Below, one piece after another: positions 24,462 through 33,599 of a DNA stretch of 64,000 nucleotides. The notes under the pieces are model-generated. The model did no database searches. It was not told the origin of the DNA and was given only the letters and a program-made list of their open reading frames with translations. Numbering within the stretch: position 1 is the stretch's first letter; each line of letters starts with the position of its first letter. A program made the position numbers and the translations under genes. The DNA comes from Nocardia vermiculata NBRC 100427 (GTDB lineage Bacteria; Actinomycetota; Actinomycetes; Mycobacteriales; Mycobacteriaceae): NCBI RefSeq assembly GCF_001613265.1, contig NZ_BDCA01000007.1, forward strand, positions 62,001 to 126,000. Direction: 5' to 3'.

Positions 24462-24770
24462 CTAGTTCCGCCGGCGCCAGACCAGGAACTGCCGGTCACG
24501 CACCGTGCCCATCGCCTCGATCACCTTGGCGTTGTCGAATCCGGGGAGCTGCTGCAGACGACCCAGGAATTCATTGTCTGCCGCAGAATGCGGCACCACG
24601 CACCCGTTCCCGCGCACACCGATGAGGACGAAGAACACGTCGTCGGCAAACGGACCGTCGGCGGTCGTGATGATCCGCACCTCGGTCAGCTCCTGCCAAC
24701 CGACTTCCTCGATTCGGCCGTTGTCCAGGGTGCGGCGGACGAACCTATCGGTGATCTCGACGCCTGCCAT
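24462..24770 (-). CDS. Conserved hypothetical protein
   Basis: A 102-residue soluble protein. Recognisable pieces are VGWQELTEVRIITTADGPFADDVFFVLIG and LQQLPGFDNAKVIEAM, which I associate with a widespread small actinobacterial family of unknown function with a PH-like beta-sandwich look. No signal peptide or membrane helix. It is convergent with the acetyltransferase gene, 13 bases apart. Confidence 0.7.
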   Translation of the reverse strand: MAGVEITDRFVRRTLDNGRIEEVGWQELTEVRIITTADGPFADDVFFVLIGVRGNGCVVPHSAADNEFLGRLQQLPGFDNAKVIEAMGTVRDRQFLVWRRRN

Positions 24771-24979
24771 GCATCAATATTGCTCTGCGAAAGCCGTTGG
24801 GACAATTCCGAATTCGCCCGATTGCGATTGAACGAACAGGTGAGATTGCAAATGAAATCTCTTCGGCCACCGCATTTCTCACACAGCACTCTACCAGCGG
24901 CAATTGCTGATAATTCACTGCTTTCGACAACCACTTCCGGTAAGGCCCCGCGACATTCCGTGGCAACGAAACGCCGGAG

Positions 24980-25010
24980 CGCGGCGCCGAGAGCGTAACT
25001 CGGCGCCGCG
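24980..25010 (-). terminator. Terminator hairpin after fadE25
   Basis: CGCGGCGCCGAG (24980-24991) and CTCGGCGCCGCG (24999-25010) are perfect 12-bp arms with a 7-nt loop, 41 bases past the fadE25 stop on the minus strand. The 24771-24979 stretch beyond it is unusually AT-rich and holds no convincing gene. Confidence 0.75.
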
Positions 25011-25050
25011 AGCTCCGTGCGCACGGCAGCTACCGCTACCGCCCGTGTCG

Positions 25051-26208
25051 CTAGCGCAGCAGCTGCCGCGACATCACCATGCGCTGAATCTGGTTGGTGC
25101 CCTCATAGATCTGGGTGATCTTGGCGTCCCGCATCATCCGCTCCACCGGGAAGTCGGTCGTGTAGCCGGCGCCACCGAACAGCTGCACCGCATTGGTGGT
25201 GACCTCCATGGCCACGTCCGAGGCGAAGCACTTGGCGGCCGCGGAGATGAACCCGAGGTTCTTCTCACCACGCTCGGCCCGGGCGGCCGAGGTGTAGACC
25301 ATCAGACGCGCGGCCTCCACCTTCATCGCCATATCGGCGAGCATGAACTGGGTGTTCTGGAATTCGGAGATGGCCTTGCCGAACTGCTTGCGGTCCTTGG
25401 TGTAGGCGATTGCCGCGTCCAGGGCACCCTGAGCCAAGCCCACGGCCTGCGCACCGATGGTCGGACGGGTGTGGTCGAGGGTCGCCAGCGCGGTCTTGAA
25501 ACCGGTCCCCGGTTCACCGATGATGCGGTCGCCCGGAACCTTGCAGTTCTCGAAGTACAGCTCGGCCGTCGGGGAGCCCTTGATGCCCAGCTTGTGCTCC
25601 AGCGGACCCACGGTGAAGCCCTCGTCGTCCTTGTGCACCATGAACGAGGAAATGCCGTTGGCACCCTTGTCCGGATCGGTGACGGCCATGACGGTGTACC
25701 AGTCGGACTTGCCGCCGTTGGTGATCCAGCACTTGGAGCCGTTGACGACCCAGCCGTCGCCGTCCTGGCGCGCGCGGGTCCGCATGGACGCGGCGTCGGA
25801 GCCGGCCTCACGCTCGGACAGCCCGTAGGAGGCCATCTTGCCGCCGGCGATCTCGGGGAGCACCTGCTGCTTGAGCTCCTCGGAGCCGTTCAGAATAAGC
25901 CCCATGGTGCCCAGCTTGTTGACCGCGGGGATCAGCGAGGAGGAACCGCAGACGCGAGCGACCTCTTCGATCACGATGCACGCGGCGACCGAGTCGGCTC
26001 CCTGGCCGCCGTAGGCCTCGGGTACGTGCACGGCGTTGAAGCCGGCGGCGTTCAACGCATCCAGCGCCTCCTGCGGGAAGCGGGCGTCACCGTCGACGTC
26101 CTTGGCGTGCGGGGCGATCTCCTTCTCGGCCAAGCCGCGAATCGCCGCGCGCAGCTCGTCGTGGAAGTCTTCCAGCTTGAACAGATCGAAATCGGGGTTG
26201 CCCGCCAT
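25051..26208 (-). CDS. fadE25: Acyl-CoA dehydrogenase, FadE25 orthologue
   Basis: A 385-residue flavoenzyme that introduces the alpha-beta double bond in acyl-CoA. FAD and substrate blocks are SYGLSEREAGSDAASMRT, CWITNGGKSDWYTVMAV and DRKQFGKAISEFQNTQF. The catalytic base is Glu369 in IYEGTNQIQ. It matches FadE25 in length, and the next genes are purE and purK, as at Rv3274c-Rv3276c. Two matching palindromes lie upstream, downstream of a TetR gene on the same strand, so fatty-acyl-responsive control is plausible. Confidence 0.94.
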   Translation of the reverse strand: MAGNPDFDLFKLEDFHDELRAAIRGLAEKEIAPHAKDVDGDARFPQEALDALNAAGFNAVHVPEAYGGQGADSVAACIVIEEVARVCGSSSLIPAVNKLGTMGLILNGSEELKQQVLPEIAGGKMASYGLSEREAGSDAASMRTRARQDGDGWVVNGSKCWITNGGKSDWYTVMAVTDPDKGANGISSFMVHKDDEGFTVGPLEHKLGIKGSPTAELYFENCKVPGDRIIGEPGTGFKTALATLDHTRPTIGAQAVGLAQGALDAAIAYTKDRKQFGKAISEFQNTQFMLADMAMKVEAARLMVYTSAARAERGEKNLGFISAAAKCFASDVAMEVTTNAVQLFGGAGYTTDFPVERMMRDAKITQIYEGTNQIQRMVMSRQLLR

Positions 26209-26292
26209 GTGGGTTCACTCCTGGTCGTGGGGTTTCGGATTCGCCTGGTTCGCGAATTCCGGCACTGCCAGCGCCTCGAGACTCAACGCCGC

Positions 26293-26381
26293 GGCACTCA
26301 GTGCCATTCGGTATTCAGTATACGCCCGGAAGCTGCGCCGACACGAGCCAACGCTTCCATCACACCCTGACACTCAGTGCC
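26293..26381. promoter_or_regulatory. Pair of CACTCAGTGCC palindromes upstream of fadE25
   Basis: GGCACTCAGTGCC (26293-26305) is a perfect 13-bp palindrome. GACACTCAGTGCC (26369-26381) is the same site with one changed base, with centres 76 bp apart. A minus-strand TATACT box lies between them. The flanking TetR protein is the obvious candidate binder. Confidence 0.65.
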
Positions 26382-26405
26382 AGTAGAGATGCGGTGTGAC
26401 TGTCG

Positions 26406-27143
26406 TCATAGCTTACCGAGACGCTCGGTCAGCAACTCCGCGACCTGCCGCGCCGGCATCTCACGCGGAAAGACCGCGACGACCATCTCCCCGGCCTCTC
26501 CGGGTTCTTCCGAGCGCACCCCGGCGGCAGCCGTCGGATCGTCGCCCTCCGCGGAGCTCGCCGCCTTCCCCGGTGCGATCGCCCCCACCGCGGTCCGCAG
26601 ATCCGACACACTCGCCTCGGACTCGCCCCGCACCATCCGGCGCAACAGATAGTTGTGCGTCGCGGTCACGGACGCACTGAATTGGATCAGCGCCAGATCG
26701 GGCACCTGCGGCAGGCGGTCACGCAGGTAGTCGGTGAACATCCGCTCGTACCGGAAAACCGTGACGATCTCCCGATCACGCAGGGCCGACGCCTGCCGCA
26801 CCACGCGGTAGCGACGCGCCGCCAGTTCCCGGGTCTCGGTGAACCGCTCGAAGATCCCGACCACCGCTTCGCGCACACAATCCCACGGATCCCCCTGCGC
26901 CGTCGCCAAGAATTCCTGCGCCCGCGCCAGTTGCTCCTCGTGATCGGCGAAGACCACATCCTCCTTCGACCGGAACTGCCGGAAGAAGGTCCGCCGCGAA
27001 ATACCCGCCGCCTCCGCGATCTCGTCCACCGCCGTCGCCTCGTACCCCTGTTCGGCGAACAACCGCAACGCGTGATCGACCACACTCAGCCGGAACGCCG
27101 AATCCGCGGCGGCACGAGCAGGAGCCGGATTGTCACTGGACAC
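26406..27143 (-). CDS. TetR-family regulator upstream of fadE25
   Basis: A 245-residue protein from GTG 27143. The HTH LFAEQGYEATAVDEIAEAAGISRRTFFRQFRSKEDVVF is strong. The C-terminal part is longer than usual and ends in a Glu/Ala-rich spacer of about 40 residues followed by a helix (PARQVAELLTERLGKL). It is in the same direction as fadE25, and the two CACTCAGTGCC palindromes are between them. Acyl-CoA-binding TetR proteins beside acyl-CoA dehydrogenases are common, so a fatty-acid ligand is likely but inferred. The start at 27218 would add 25 Gly/Arg-rich residues and is rejected. Confidence 0.9.
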   Translation of the reverse strand: MSSDNPAPARAAADSAFRLSVVDHALRLFAEQGYEATAVDEIAEAAGISRRTFFRQFRSKEDVVFADHEEQLARAQEFLATAQGDPWDCVREAVVGIFERFTETRELAARRYRVVRQASALRDREIVTVFRYERMFTDYLRDRLPQVPDLALIQFSASVTATHNYLLRRMVRGESEASVSDLRTAVGAIAPGKAASSAEGDDPTAAAGVRSEEPGEAGEMVVAVFPREMPARQVAELLTERLGKL

Positions 27144-27280
27144 CCCTGAACCGTAACCAGCCCTGCCCGGTCTCGCCGCTTCGGGCGCACCGCGACACCC
27201 GTGTCGCCGGGCACCCACGCCGGGCCGACCGTGCCCCGGTACCCGGACGCGCTGCGATGTCGGGCGCCCGGCGCCTGCGG

Positions 27281-27829
27281 CTACCCCAGCAGGCGGTTGC
27301 GCAGCGCTTCGTCCTTGTCGAGAACGAGTTTTTCCAGGTCCGCCTGGAACTGCTCCATGCGGGCGCGCAGGGCCGGATCGGCAGCGGCGAGGATGCGAAC
27401 GGCCAGCAGGCCGGCGTTGCGGGCGCCGCCGATCGAGACCGTGGCGACCGGAACACCGGCGGGCATCTGCACGATCGAGAGCAGCGAGTCCATGCCGTCC
27501 AGATACTTCAGTGGCACCGGAACCCCGATCACCGGCAGCGGCGTCGCGGAGGCGACCATTCCGGGCAGGTGGGCGGCACCGCCCGCGCCGGCGATGATCA
27601 CCTTGACGCCACGGCCGGCGGCCTCGCGGGCGTAGTCGAGCATGCGCTGCGGGGTGCGATGCGCCGAGACCACACCGACCTCGAATCGGATACCGAACTC
27701 CGCCAGCGCCTCGGCCGCCGCTTCCATAGTCGGCCAGTCCGAGTCGCTGCCCATGATCAGGCCGACCTGCGCAGCGGAGCCTGCGGAGCGCTCGTCGAAC
27801 ACGGCAGCGGTCTCTGCTTGCTCACTCAT
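27281..27829 (-). CDS. purE: N5-carboxyaminoimidazole ribonucleotide mutase
   Basis: A 182-residue class-I PurE. The motif [20 protein letters not shown] at the N terminus, [13 protein letters not shown] with the catalytic His, and [21 protein letters not shown] are diagnostic. It converts N5-CAIR, made by PurK, into CAIR in purine synthesis. Its start overlaps the purK stop by eight bases, so it is the second gene of a purK-purE operon. Confidence 0.97.
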   Translation of the reverse strand: MSEQAETAAVFDERSAGSAAQVGLIMGSDSDWPTMEAAAEALAEFGIRFEVGVVSAHRTPQRMLDYAREAAGRGVKVIIAGAGGAAHLPGMVASATPLPVIGVPVPLKYLDGMDSLLSIVQMPAGVPVATVSIGGARNAGLLAVRILAAADPALRARMEQFQADLEKLVLDKDEALRNRLLG

Positions 27830-28991
27830 GGTGATCCCATCCGTCCGTCCACACCGCGTGCGACATCCAGTGCGCCGCGCGTTCGGCCTTCTCCCGCACC
27901 TCGGTCACATCGTCACCGAGGATGTTCACGTGCCCGATCTTGCGTTTCGGGCGCTCCCCCTTGCCGTACAGGTGCACCTTCGCCTCCGGGATCCGGGCGA
28001 ACAGATGATGCAGCCGCTCGTCCATCGACATCGCGGGGGTCTCACCGGCGCCGAGGATGTTCGCCATCACGGTCACCGGGGCCAGCGGCGCGGTCGAGCC
28101 GAGCGGATAGTCCAGCACCGCGCGCAGATGCTGCTCGAACTGGCCGGTGACCGCGCCGTCCATGCCCCAGTGCCCGGAATTGTGTGGACGCATCGCCAGC
28201 TCGTTGACCAGCAGCCGACCGTCGTGGGTTTCGAACAGCTCCACCGCCATCGCGCCGGTGGTGCCCAGTTCCTTCGCCAACCGCAGCGCCAGCGATTCGG
28301 CCTCGGTCGCCAAGTCGTCGGAGAGGCCGGGGGCGGGTGCGATCACCACCGCGCACTGCCCCTCACGTTGCACGGTCTCCACCACGGGCCAGGCCGCGGC
28401 CTGCCCGAACGGCGAGCGCGCCACCATCGCCGACAGTTCACGCTTCAGTTCGACCTTCTGCTCGGCGAGCAGGGTGACGTCGTTGCCGAGTTGTTCGGCG
28501 ACGATCTGTTCGGCTTCGACGGCATCCTCGATCATCCACACACCGCGGCCGTCGTATCCGCCGCGGACCGCCTTGAGTACGAACGGACCGTGCTCGGCGG
28601 CGAACCCGGTGGCATCGGCGACCGACTCGACCGCCGTGAACGCCGGGACCGGCACCCCCATCTCGGCCAGTTTGCGGCGCATCGCCAGTTTGTCCTGGGC
28701 GTAGACCAGCGCGCTCGGCGGCGGCTGCACGTTCACGCCCTCGGCGACCAGCGCCTGCAGGTGTTCGGTCGGCACATGCTCGTGGTCGAAGGTCACCGCA
28801 TGTGTTCCGACGGCAACCTTGCGCAGTGCCGCGGGATCGGTGTGGGACCCGAGCACCACCTCCGGACTGACCTGTGCCGCGGGGTCACCCGGACGCTCGG
28901 CCAGCACGCGCAGGCATTGCCCCAGCGCCACCGCGGCCTGATGAGTCATCCGGGCCAGCTGCCCGCCACCGATCATGGCCACGGTCGGCAT
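27822..28991 (-). CDS. purK: N5-carboxyaminoimidazole ribonucleotide synthase (ATP-grasp)
   Basis: An ATP-grasp enzyme, 389 residues from ATG 28991. It begins [20 protein letters not shown] and contains [50 protein letters not shown]. It condenses AIR with bicarbonate using ATP. I choose 28991 because GAGGG lies seven bases upstream and PurK proteins normally start just before the Gly-rich loop. In-frame ATGs at 29111 and 29069 would add 40 or 26 residues, and mycobacterial PurK does have a short N-terminal extension, so this is not settled. Confidence 0.94.
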   Translation of the reverse strand: MPTVAMIGGGQLARMTHQAAVALGQCLRVLAERPGDPAAQVSPEVVLGSHTDPAALRKVAVGTHAVTFDHEHVPTEHLQALVAEGVNVQPPPSALVYAQDKLAMRRKLAEMGVPVPAFTAVESVADATGFAAEHGPFVLKAVRGGYDGRGVWMIEDAVEAEQIVAEQLGNDVTLLAEQKVELKRELSAMVARSPFGQAAAWPVVETVQREGQCAVVIAPAPGLSDDLATEAESLALRLAKELGTTGAMAVELFETHDGRLLVNELAMRPHNSGHWGMDGAVTGQFEQHLRAVLDYPLGSTAPLAPVTVMANILGAGETPAMSMDERLHHLFARIPEAKVHLYGKGERPKRKIGHVNILGDDVTEVREKAERAAHWMSHAVWTDGWDHHE

Positions 28992-29175
28992 CGCACCGCC
29001 CTCGAAATTGCGCGAAACCGGCACCGGTTCACCTTCGGCAACCGCATTCACCCCGGCTGAGGGGTCCATCGATGCCCCACTACGCTCGCTCACAGCCCAC
29101 CATGTTGTCATGGCCGCCCCAGTGCTTACGAGTGCGGGTTGATTGCCCATCGAAGCGCGGACGTAGACTCAGCGG

Positions 29176-29721
29176 GTGTCATTTGTCGATGATGTGGTCA
29201 ACATCCTGCCCAAAACCATTCGGGACCTGGCAATCCGTCATCACGAGCTGATCAAGTTCGCGATTGTCGGAGCGACCACTTTCGTCATCGACAGCGGCAT
29301 CTTCTACATTCTGAAATTGACGGTGTTGTCGCCGAAGCCGATCACCGCCAAGATCATTTCCGGTGTCATCGCCGTCATCGCTTCCTACATCCTGAACCGG
29401 GAATGGTCGTTCAAAGGCCGCGGCGGGCGTGAAAGACATCATGAAGCGCTGCTGTTCTTCGTGGTCAGCGCCATCGGCGTGGCGCTGTCGAATCTGCCGC
29501 TGTGGCTCTCTCGCTACGCGTTCCACCTGCATGTTCCCGATGTGAGCCTGATGGTCGAGAACATCGCCGACTTCTTCAGCGCCTTCATCATCGGCAATAT
29601 CCTGCAGATGATATTTCGCTTCTGGGCGATGAAGCGCTGGGTGTTCCCCGACGAAATCGATGTCCTGGTCGAGGAATTCGAAGAACTCTACGAAGAGGAA
29701 CGCCCGCTCGGCAGCAGCTGA
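29176..29721 (+). CDS. GtrA-family membrane protein
   Basis: A 181-residue protein with four hydrophobic segments. HHELIKFAIVGATTFVIDSGIFYILK opens the GtrA fold and ASYILNREWSFKGRGGRERH is its signature loop. GtrA-like proteins are thought to flip or pass polyprenyl-linked sugars across the membrane in cell-wall glycan assembly. The C terminus ends in an acidic tail (VEEFEELYEEERP). It matches Rv3277 in position next to purK. GTG 29176 start. Confidence 0.93.
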   Translation: MSFVDDVVNILPKTIRDLAIRHHELIKFAIVGATTFVIDSGIFYILKLTVLSPKPITAKIISGVIAVIASYILNREWSFKGRGGRERHHEALLFFVVSAIGVALSNLPLWLSRYAFHLHVPDVSLMVENIADFFSAFIIGNILQMIFRFWAMKRWVFPDEIDVLVEEFEELYEEERPLGSS

Positions 29722-29736
29722 GCGCGACCCGCGCAG

Positions 29737-31044
29737 TCAGCGCGGCTCGCCCATCACGCCGTTACCGGAACGTCCCGTCGGCTTGCTCAGGAACACCGCG
29801 AACAGCGCCGGTCGGCGCCGCTGCAATTCCAGCCGACCACCGTCCGCCTCGATCAGTGCCCGCGCCAGCGCCAGCCCCACTCCGGTCGAGCCGGCACCGG
29901 AGAAGCCACGATCGAAGATGTGCGGCGCGAGTTCGTCGCTGACCCCCTCCCCCTCGTCGGAAACCTCGACCGCCACCAGCGGCTCCCGATTCCGCCTGCC
30001 GTACACCGTTCGCACCGATATCGTGCAGTCACCACCGCCGTGTACCAGGGCATTGTCGACCAGCACCGCGACCGCTTCCCGCAGCCGCGAACCGGTCACC
30101 GGCGCCGCCAAACCCGAGTCGCCGGAGAGCAGCAGTTCACGTCCGGCCTCGGCGAACGGGTGCCGCCATTCCGCCACCACCCCGCGCAGCTCGGCCACCA
30201 CCGGAACCGGGTCGTGGTCGGCGGCGTCCTCGTCTCGCGAGTCACGGACCAGATCGTCGATCGCCTCGGTGAGCCGGTCGACCTGGGCCATCGCCTCCTC
30301 CGATTCGTGCACCACCGCTTGATCGGGATGCGCCGACAGCTCGTCGAGCCGCAACCGCACCGCGGTCAGCCGGCTCCGCAACTGATGTGAGACATCCGCG
30401 ACCAGGGCGTGTTCGCGCTGTAGCCGACCGGCGATCTCGACCGTCGCCGCATCGAGCACATCCGATACCCGATCGAGTTCGGTGATGCCGTGCCGGCGCG
30501 GATCCGGCCGGAAGTCGCCCTTCGTCAACCGTGCCGCCCGGGCAGCGACATCGCGCAGCGGGTCGGCGACGCGGCGCGCGGTCACCACGGCCACCGCGGC
30601 ACCCGCCGCCAGCGAAGCCAGGGCTACGAGGGCCACCGCGCCCACCGCCTGCCGCTGCATCGAATGCATGGGCGCTGCCGGCACCTCGAGCCGCAGCGAC
30701 CCCGAGGTCCCCATGGCCAGCGACTCCACCACCGGATTCGCGACCTGGGCAACACCCGCGTCCAACCGCAGCGCGGCGTCCTCCGGGGTCGGATAGATCA
30801 CGGTCAACCGTCCACCGGCCGGGATCAGCGGCCGCACCGAGCGCAGGTCGAGCACGCCGTGCACCATGCCGTCGGCCTGTTCCTGGCTGACGATCTCCAC
30901 CGACATACGATCCAGCCGCGCGCGCAGGTCGCTACGGGTGATGTCGGCCACCCACTGCCACGCGGTGAACGCCAGCGGGATGCCCAGCACCACAGTGGTG
31001 AGGGTCAGGGCTGCAAGCATCGACAGCAGAATCCGGCGGCGCAT
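29737..31044 (-). CDS. Two-component sensor histidine kinase
   Basis: A 435-residue membrane kinase. A first membrane helix (LSMLAALTLTTVVLGIPLAFT) and a second (AVGAVALVALASLAAGAAVAVV) bracket an extracellular sensor of about 105 residues. A HAMP region follows, then the H-box VADVSHQLRSRLTAV, N-box VDNALVHG, and G-boxes DEGEGV and STGVGLALARAL. The usual Pro after the phospho-His region (HELRTPL) is replaced by Arg. The stimulus is unknown. The response regulator gene ends six bases before its start. Confidence 0.94.
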   Translation of the reverse strand: MRRRILLSMLAALTLTTVVLGIPLAFTAWQWVADITRSDLRARLDRMSVEIVSQEQADGMVHGVLDLRSVRPLIPAGGRLTVIYPTPEDAALRLDAGVAQVANPVVESLAMGTSGSLRLEVPAAPMHSMQRQAVGAVALVALASLAAGAAVAVVTARRVADPLRDVAARAARLTKGDFRPDPRRHGITELDRVSDVLDAATVEIAGRLQREHALVADVSHQLRSRLTAVRLRLDELSAHPDQAVVHESEEAMAQVDRLTEAIDDLVRDSRDEDAADHDPVPVVAELRGVVAEWRHPFAEAGRELLLSGDSGLAAPVTGSRLREAVAVLVDNALVHGGGDCTISVRTVYGRRNREPLVAVEVSDEGEGVSDELAPHIFDRGFSGAGSTGVGLALARALIEADGGRLELQRRRPALFAVFLSKPTGRSGNGVMGEPR

Positions 31045-31050
31045 CGGCGA

Positions 31051-31728
31051 TCAGTCGGTGTTGTACCGGAAGCCGACACCGCGCACGGTGACGATGCGCC
31101 GCTCCGCCACCGGGCCTTCGTCACCGATCTTGCGTCGCAGCCAGGACATGTGCATGTCCAGGGTCTTGGACCCACGCAGATCCGCGTCGCCCCAGACCTC
31201 ACGGAGAATGGTCTCGCGCGGCACCACCTGCCCGGCGCGGTCGATGAGAACCTTCAGCAGCTCGTACTCCTTGTTGGCCAGATTCACCTCATGTCCGTTG
31301 ACCAGGACGCGCCGGGCCGCGGGCTCGAGCCGGACTCCGGCGATTTCGACGACCTCGTCGCCGATGCCACTGCGTCGCAGCAGCGCCCGCACCCGGGCCA
31401 GCAGTTCGGCGAGACGGAAGGGCTTTCCGACGTAATCGTCGGCGCCGGCATCCAGCCCGACGACGAAATCGACCTCGTCGGTGCGGGCGGTCAACATCAG
31501 CACAGCGAGTTCGGCCCCGCGCGCACGCACCTGGCGGCACACCTCGAGGCCGTCCATCCCCGGTAGTCCGAGGTCGAGAATGAGTAGATCGTGTTCGCCC
31601 TCCAGCGCACGACGGAGCACGGCGGGCCCGAAACTTTCGACGGTTACCGAATACCCTTCGCGCCCCAGCGCTCGCGACAGCGGAGCGGCGATGGCCTCGT
31701 CATCTTCGGCCAGCAGTACAGCGGTCAC
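31051..31728 (-). CDS. OmpR/PhoB-type response regulator
   Basis: A 225-residue regulator from GTG 31728. The receiver domain has acidic pair EDD at 8-10, the phospho-accepting Asp in LLILDLGLPGMDG, and LTARTDEVDFVVGLDAGADDYVGKPF. The C-terminal winged helix includes NKEYELLKVLIDRAGQVV and TLDMHMSWLRRKIGDEG. It partners the kinase immediately downstream. Target genes cannot be read from sequence; none of the adjacent genes carries an obvious tandem direct-repeat box. Confidence 0.96.
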   Translation of the reverse strand: MTAVLLAEDDEAIAAPLSRALGREGYSVTVESFGPAVLRRALEGEHDLLILDLGLPGMDGLEVCRQVRARGAELAVLMLTARTDEVDFVVGLDAGADDYVGKPFRLAELLARVRALLRRSGIGDEVVEIAGVRLEPAARRVLVNGHEVNLANKEYELLKVLIDRAGQVVPRETILREVWGDADLRGSKTLDMHMSWLRRKIGDEGPVAERRIVTVRGVGFRYNTD

Positions 31729-31787
31729 CGCACCAGATTACTGGCGAACCGGGCTGATCGGGCCGACCGGGCATCAGGTAGCTGTTG

Positions 31788-32336
31788 TCACCGGCCGTAG
31801 CCGTAGCCGGGATCGGGATTCCGGTCGTAGTGCGGACCACCCTGCGGAACATCGAAAACCTGGTGGTACAGCAGCGCGTGTACCTTCTGCACTTCCGGAA
31901 TATCGTCGTACTCGAGTGGATCACCCGAGGCAGCGTCGATGATCAGCGTGCCGGTTCCCAGCATGCGATCGGACAGCCCGTGGCTGAACTGCACACTCGA
32001 GATGCGGCTCATCGGAATATCGATACCGGTATGGGTGAGCACTCCCTCGCGCACCAGCACCCGACGATCGGTGATGATGAAATGCGTTGACTTCCAGCGA
32101 ATCACCGGTGTCAGACAGCGCCACACCAGCAGCAGCGCCCAAACCGCGACCACCACGATCAGCACCACCGTGCGCACGCTGCCCTCGGTGTTACGCCATG
32201 CCAGACCGCTCGCGAATCCGGCCACCGCGGTGGCCAGGATGAAAGTGAGCGCCGGCAGGAACAGCATCTTCCAATGCGGATGGCGGTGCAGCAGCAACTG
32301 TTCGTCGGGCGCGAGCAGCTCCTCCGGATAACCCAT
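31788..32336 (-). CDS. PH-domain membrane protein (Rv3278c-like)
   Basis: A 182-residue protein with two adjacent hydrophobic helices (about 27-47 and 58-75) followed by a bacterial PH (bPH2/DUF304) domain containing WKSTHFIITDRRVLVREGVLTHTGIDIPMSRISSVQF-type sequence and GTLIIDAASGDP. Such proteins sit in the membrane with the PH fold in the cytoplasm; the function is not known. It lies between a two-component system and birA, as in mycobacteria. Confidence 0.9.
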   Translation of the reverse strand: MGYPEELLAPDEQLLLHRHPHWKMLFLPALTFILATAVAGFASGLAWRNTEGSVRTVVLIVVVAVWALLLVWRCLTPVIRWKSTHFIITDRRVLVREGVLTHTGIDIPMSRISSVQFSHGLSDRMLGTGTLIIDAASGDPLEYDDIPEVQKVHALLYHQVFDVPQGGPHYDRNPDPGYGYGR

Positions 32337-32419
32337 ATGCGAACCCTACCCCGTGCCGATCCGGCCGTGTCCGTAGCGAACACCGTTGTGCCGCACACCC
32401 GGCGGCAGCCGCCGCCGGC

Positions 32420-33217
32420 CTATACGGGACGCAGGTGGGTTACGTCACCGGCGGAAACCGGGCGATCACCGATCAGCAACCGGCCGAAGGCGTCCACATC
32501 CGTCGCCACTCCGGTGAGAACGTTGCCGCCGGGCAGTTCCGCGCGCACCTGCGCACCGAGAGTCGCACACCGGTCGCGGTATGCCGCCGCGACCACCTCG
32601 ATGTCCCAGTTCGCCGCGCGCCACCGCGTGAAGTGACCGGCGAAAGCACGTAGCATGGCCAGCACCAGTTCGTCGCGATCGACCTCGCCGGCTCCGGCCA
32701 GCGTCAGTGAGATCGCGTGCGGGACCGGAAGTTCGTCCTCGGTGAGGCTCACGTTCACGCCGGTACCGATCACGACCGCGGGCTGCTCCCCCGCCGAGGC
32801 CACCTCGGCCAGAATGCCCGCGACTTTGCGTCCGTCGATCAGGACGTCGTTGGGCCACTTGAGTTTCGCGTCCAGCCCGGTGGTCGCGCGCACCGCGTCG
32901 ACGACCGCTACACCGGTCAGCAGCGGCAACCATCCCAGCACCGCCGGGTCGATTCCACTCGGTCGCACCAGGATCGACACGGCGACCTGCGCACGTGGCG
33001 GGCTCGCCCACGAGCGTTCGTGGCGGCCACGGCCGCTGCCCTGATGTTCGGCCACCAGTACCCGGCCGTCCACCTCGGGATCGACGGCCTGCGCGATCAG
33101 ATCCGCATTCGTCGATCCGGTGGATTCCACCACGTCGATACGGGAGAACAGCGACAGGTCGGGCTCTTCGGCGACTGCTCGTCGCAGGGTTTCGACATCC
33201 AACGGTGGCCTCTGCAC
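32420..33217 (-). CDS. birA: Biotin--[acetyl-CoA carboxylase] ligase
   Basis: A 265-residue ligase from GTG 33217. It forms biotinyl-AMP and attaches biotin to AccA3 and other carriers. Catalytic blocks are VVESTGSTNADLIAQA, GSGRGRHERSW (60-70), LKWPNDVLIDGRKVAGIL (Lys131), and GTGVNV. There is no N-terminal HTH, so unlike E. coli BirA it is not a repressor. The length equals the mycobacterial enzyme. The 326-residue frame starting at 33400 adds Arg/Gly shadow sequence and is rejected. Its main substrate AccA3 is encoded 3 kb away. Confidence 0.94.
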   Translation of the reverse strand: MQRPPLDVETLRRAVAEEPDLSLFSRIDVVESTGSTNADLIAQAVDPEVDGRVLVAEHQGSGRGRHERSWASPPRAQVAVSILVRPSGIDPAVLGWLPLLTGVAVVDAVRATTGLDAKLKWPNDVLIDGRKVAGILAEVASAGEQPAVVIGTGVNVSLTEDELPVPHAISLTLAGAGEVDRDELVLAMLRAFAGHFTRWRAANWDIEVVAAAYRDRCATLGAQVRAELPGGNVLTGVATDVDAFGRLLIGDRPVSAGDVTHLRPV

Positions 33218-33321
33218 GTCTCGCAGGGTACTCCAGCGTGCGCGGGCCGCTGCCAGGCCGCTCCGCAGGCCCGGCCCGCCGCCACCGGCGATGCGCCGTC
33301 GATGTGTGCCGGCCGATGAGT

Positions 33322-33567
33322 TCAGCCGACCAGTGCATACTCCGGCAGGGCGCCGATGGTGCCCGGTGGATCGCCGTCGACATCCCCACCCGAACCACAC
33401 TCGCTCCCCGGCCGGGCGGACGCATCCTCCACCCGGGCCGCACCCTCCGGTTCCGTACCGTCCCGGTGCGGCCGCTCGGCCCAGGTTTCCGGATCCGTGA
33501 TGGTCGGCGCCGGCTCGCCGGGCGAGCGTGTCCAGCCCGCGACGGCGGCGAACAGCCTCAGGGATGC
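33322..33567 (-). other. Overlooked or broken reading frame
   Basis: On the minus strand one frame runs without stops to TGA at 33324-33322, with strongly G/C-biased third positions. It reads as an acidic, Gly/Pro/Asp-rich tail (including GWTRSPGEPAPTITDPETW and DGDPPGTIGALPEYALVG). It has no ATG or GTG at its head. A neighbouring frame just upstream gives a helical stretch (SNLLSAKAFRIPEA) that would join by a one-base shift near 33555. This could be a small gene disrupted by a frameshift, or chance. No function can be assigned. The rest of 33218-33599 shows nothing. Confidence 0.3.
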
Positions 33568-33599
33568 GGAATGCCTTGGCAGACAGCAGGTTCGAGATG

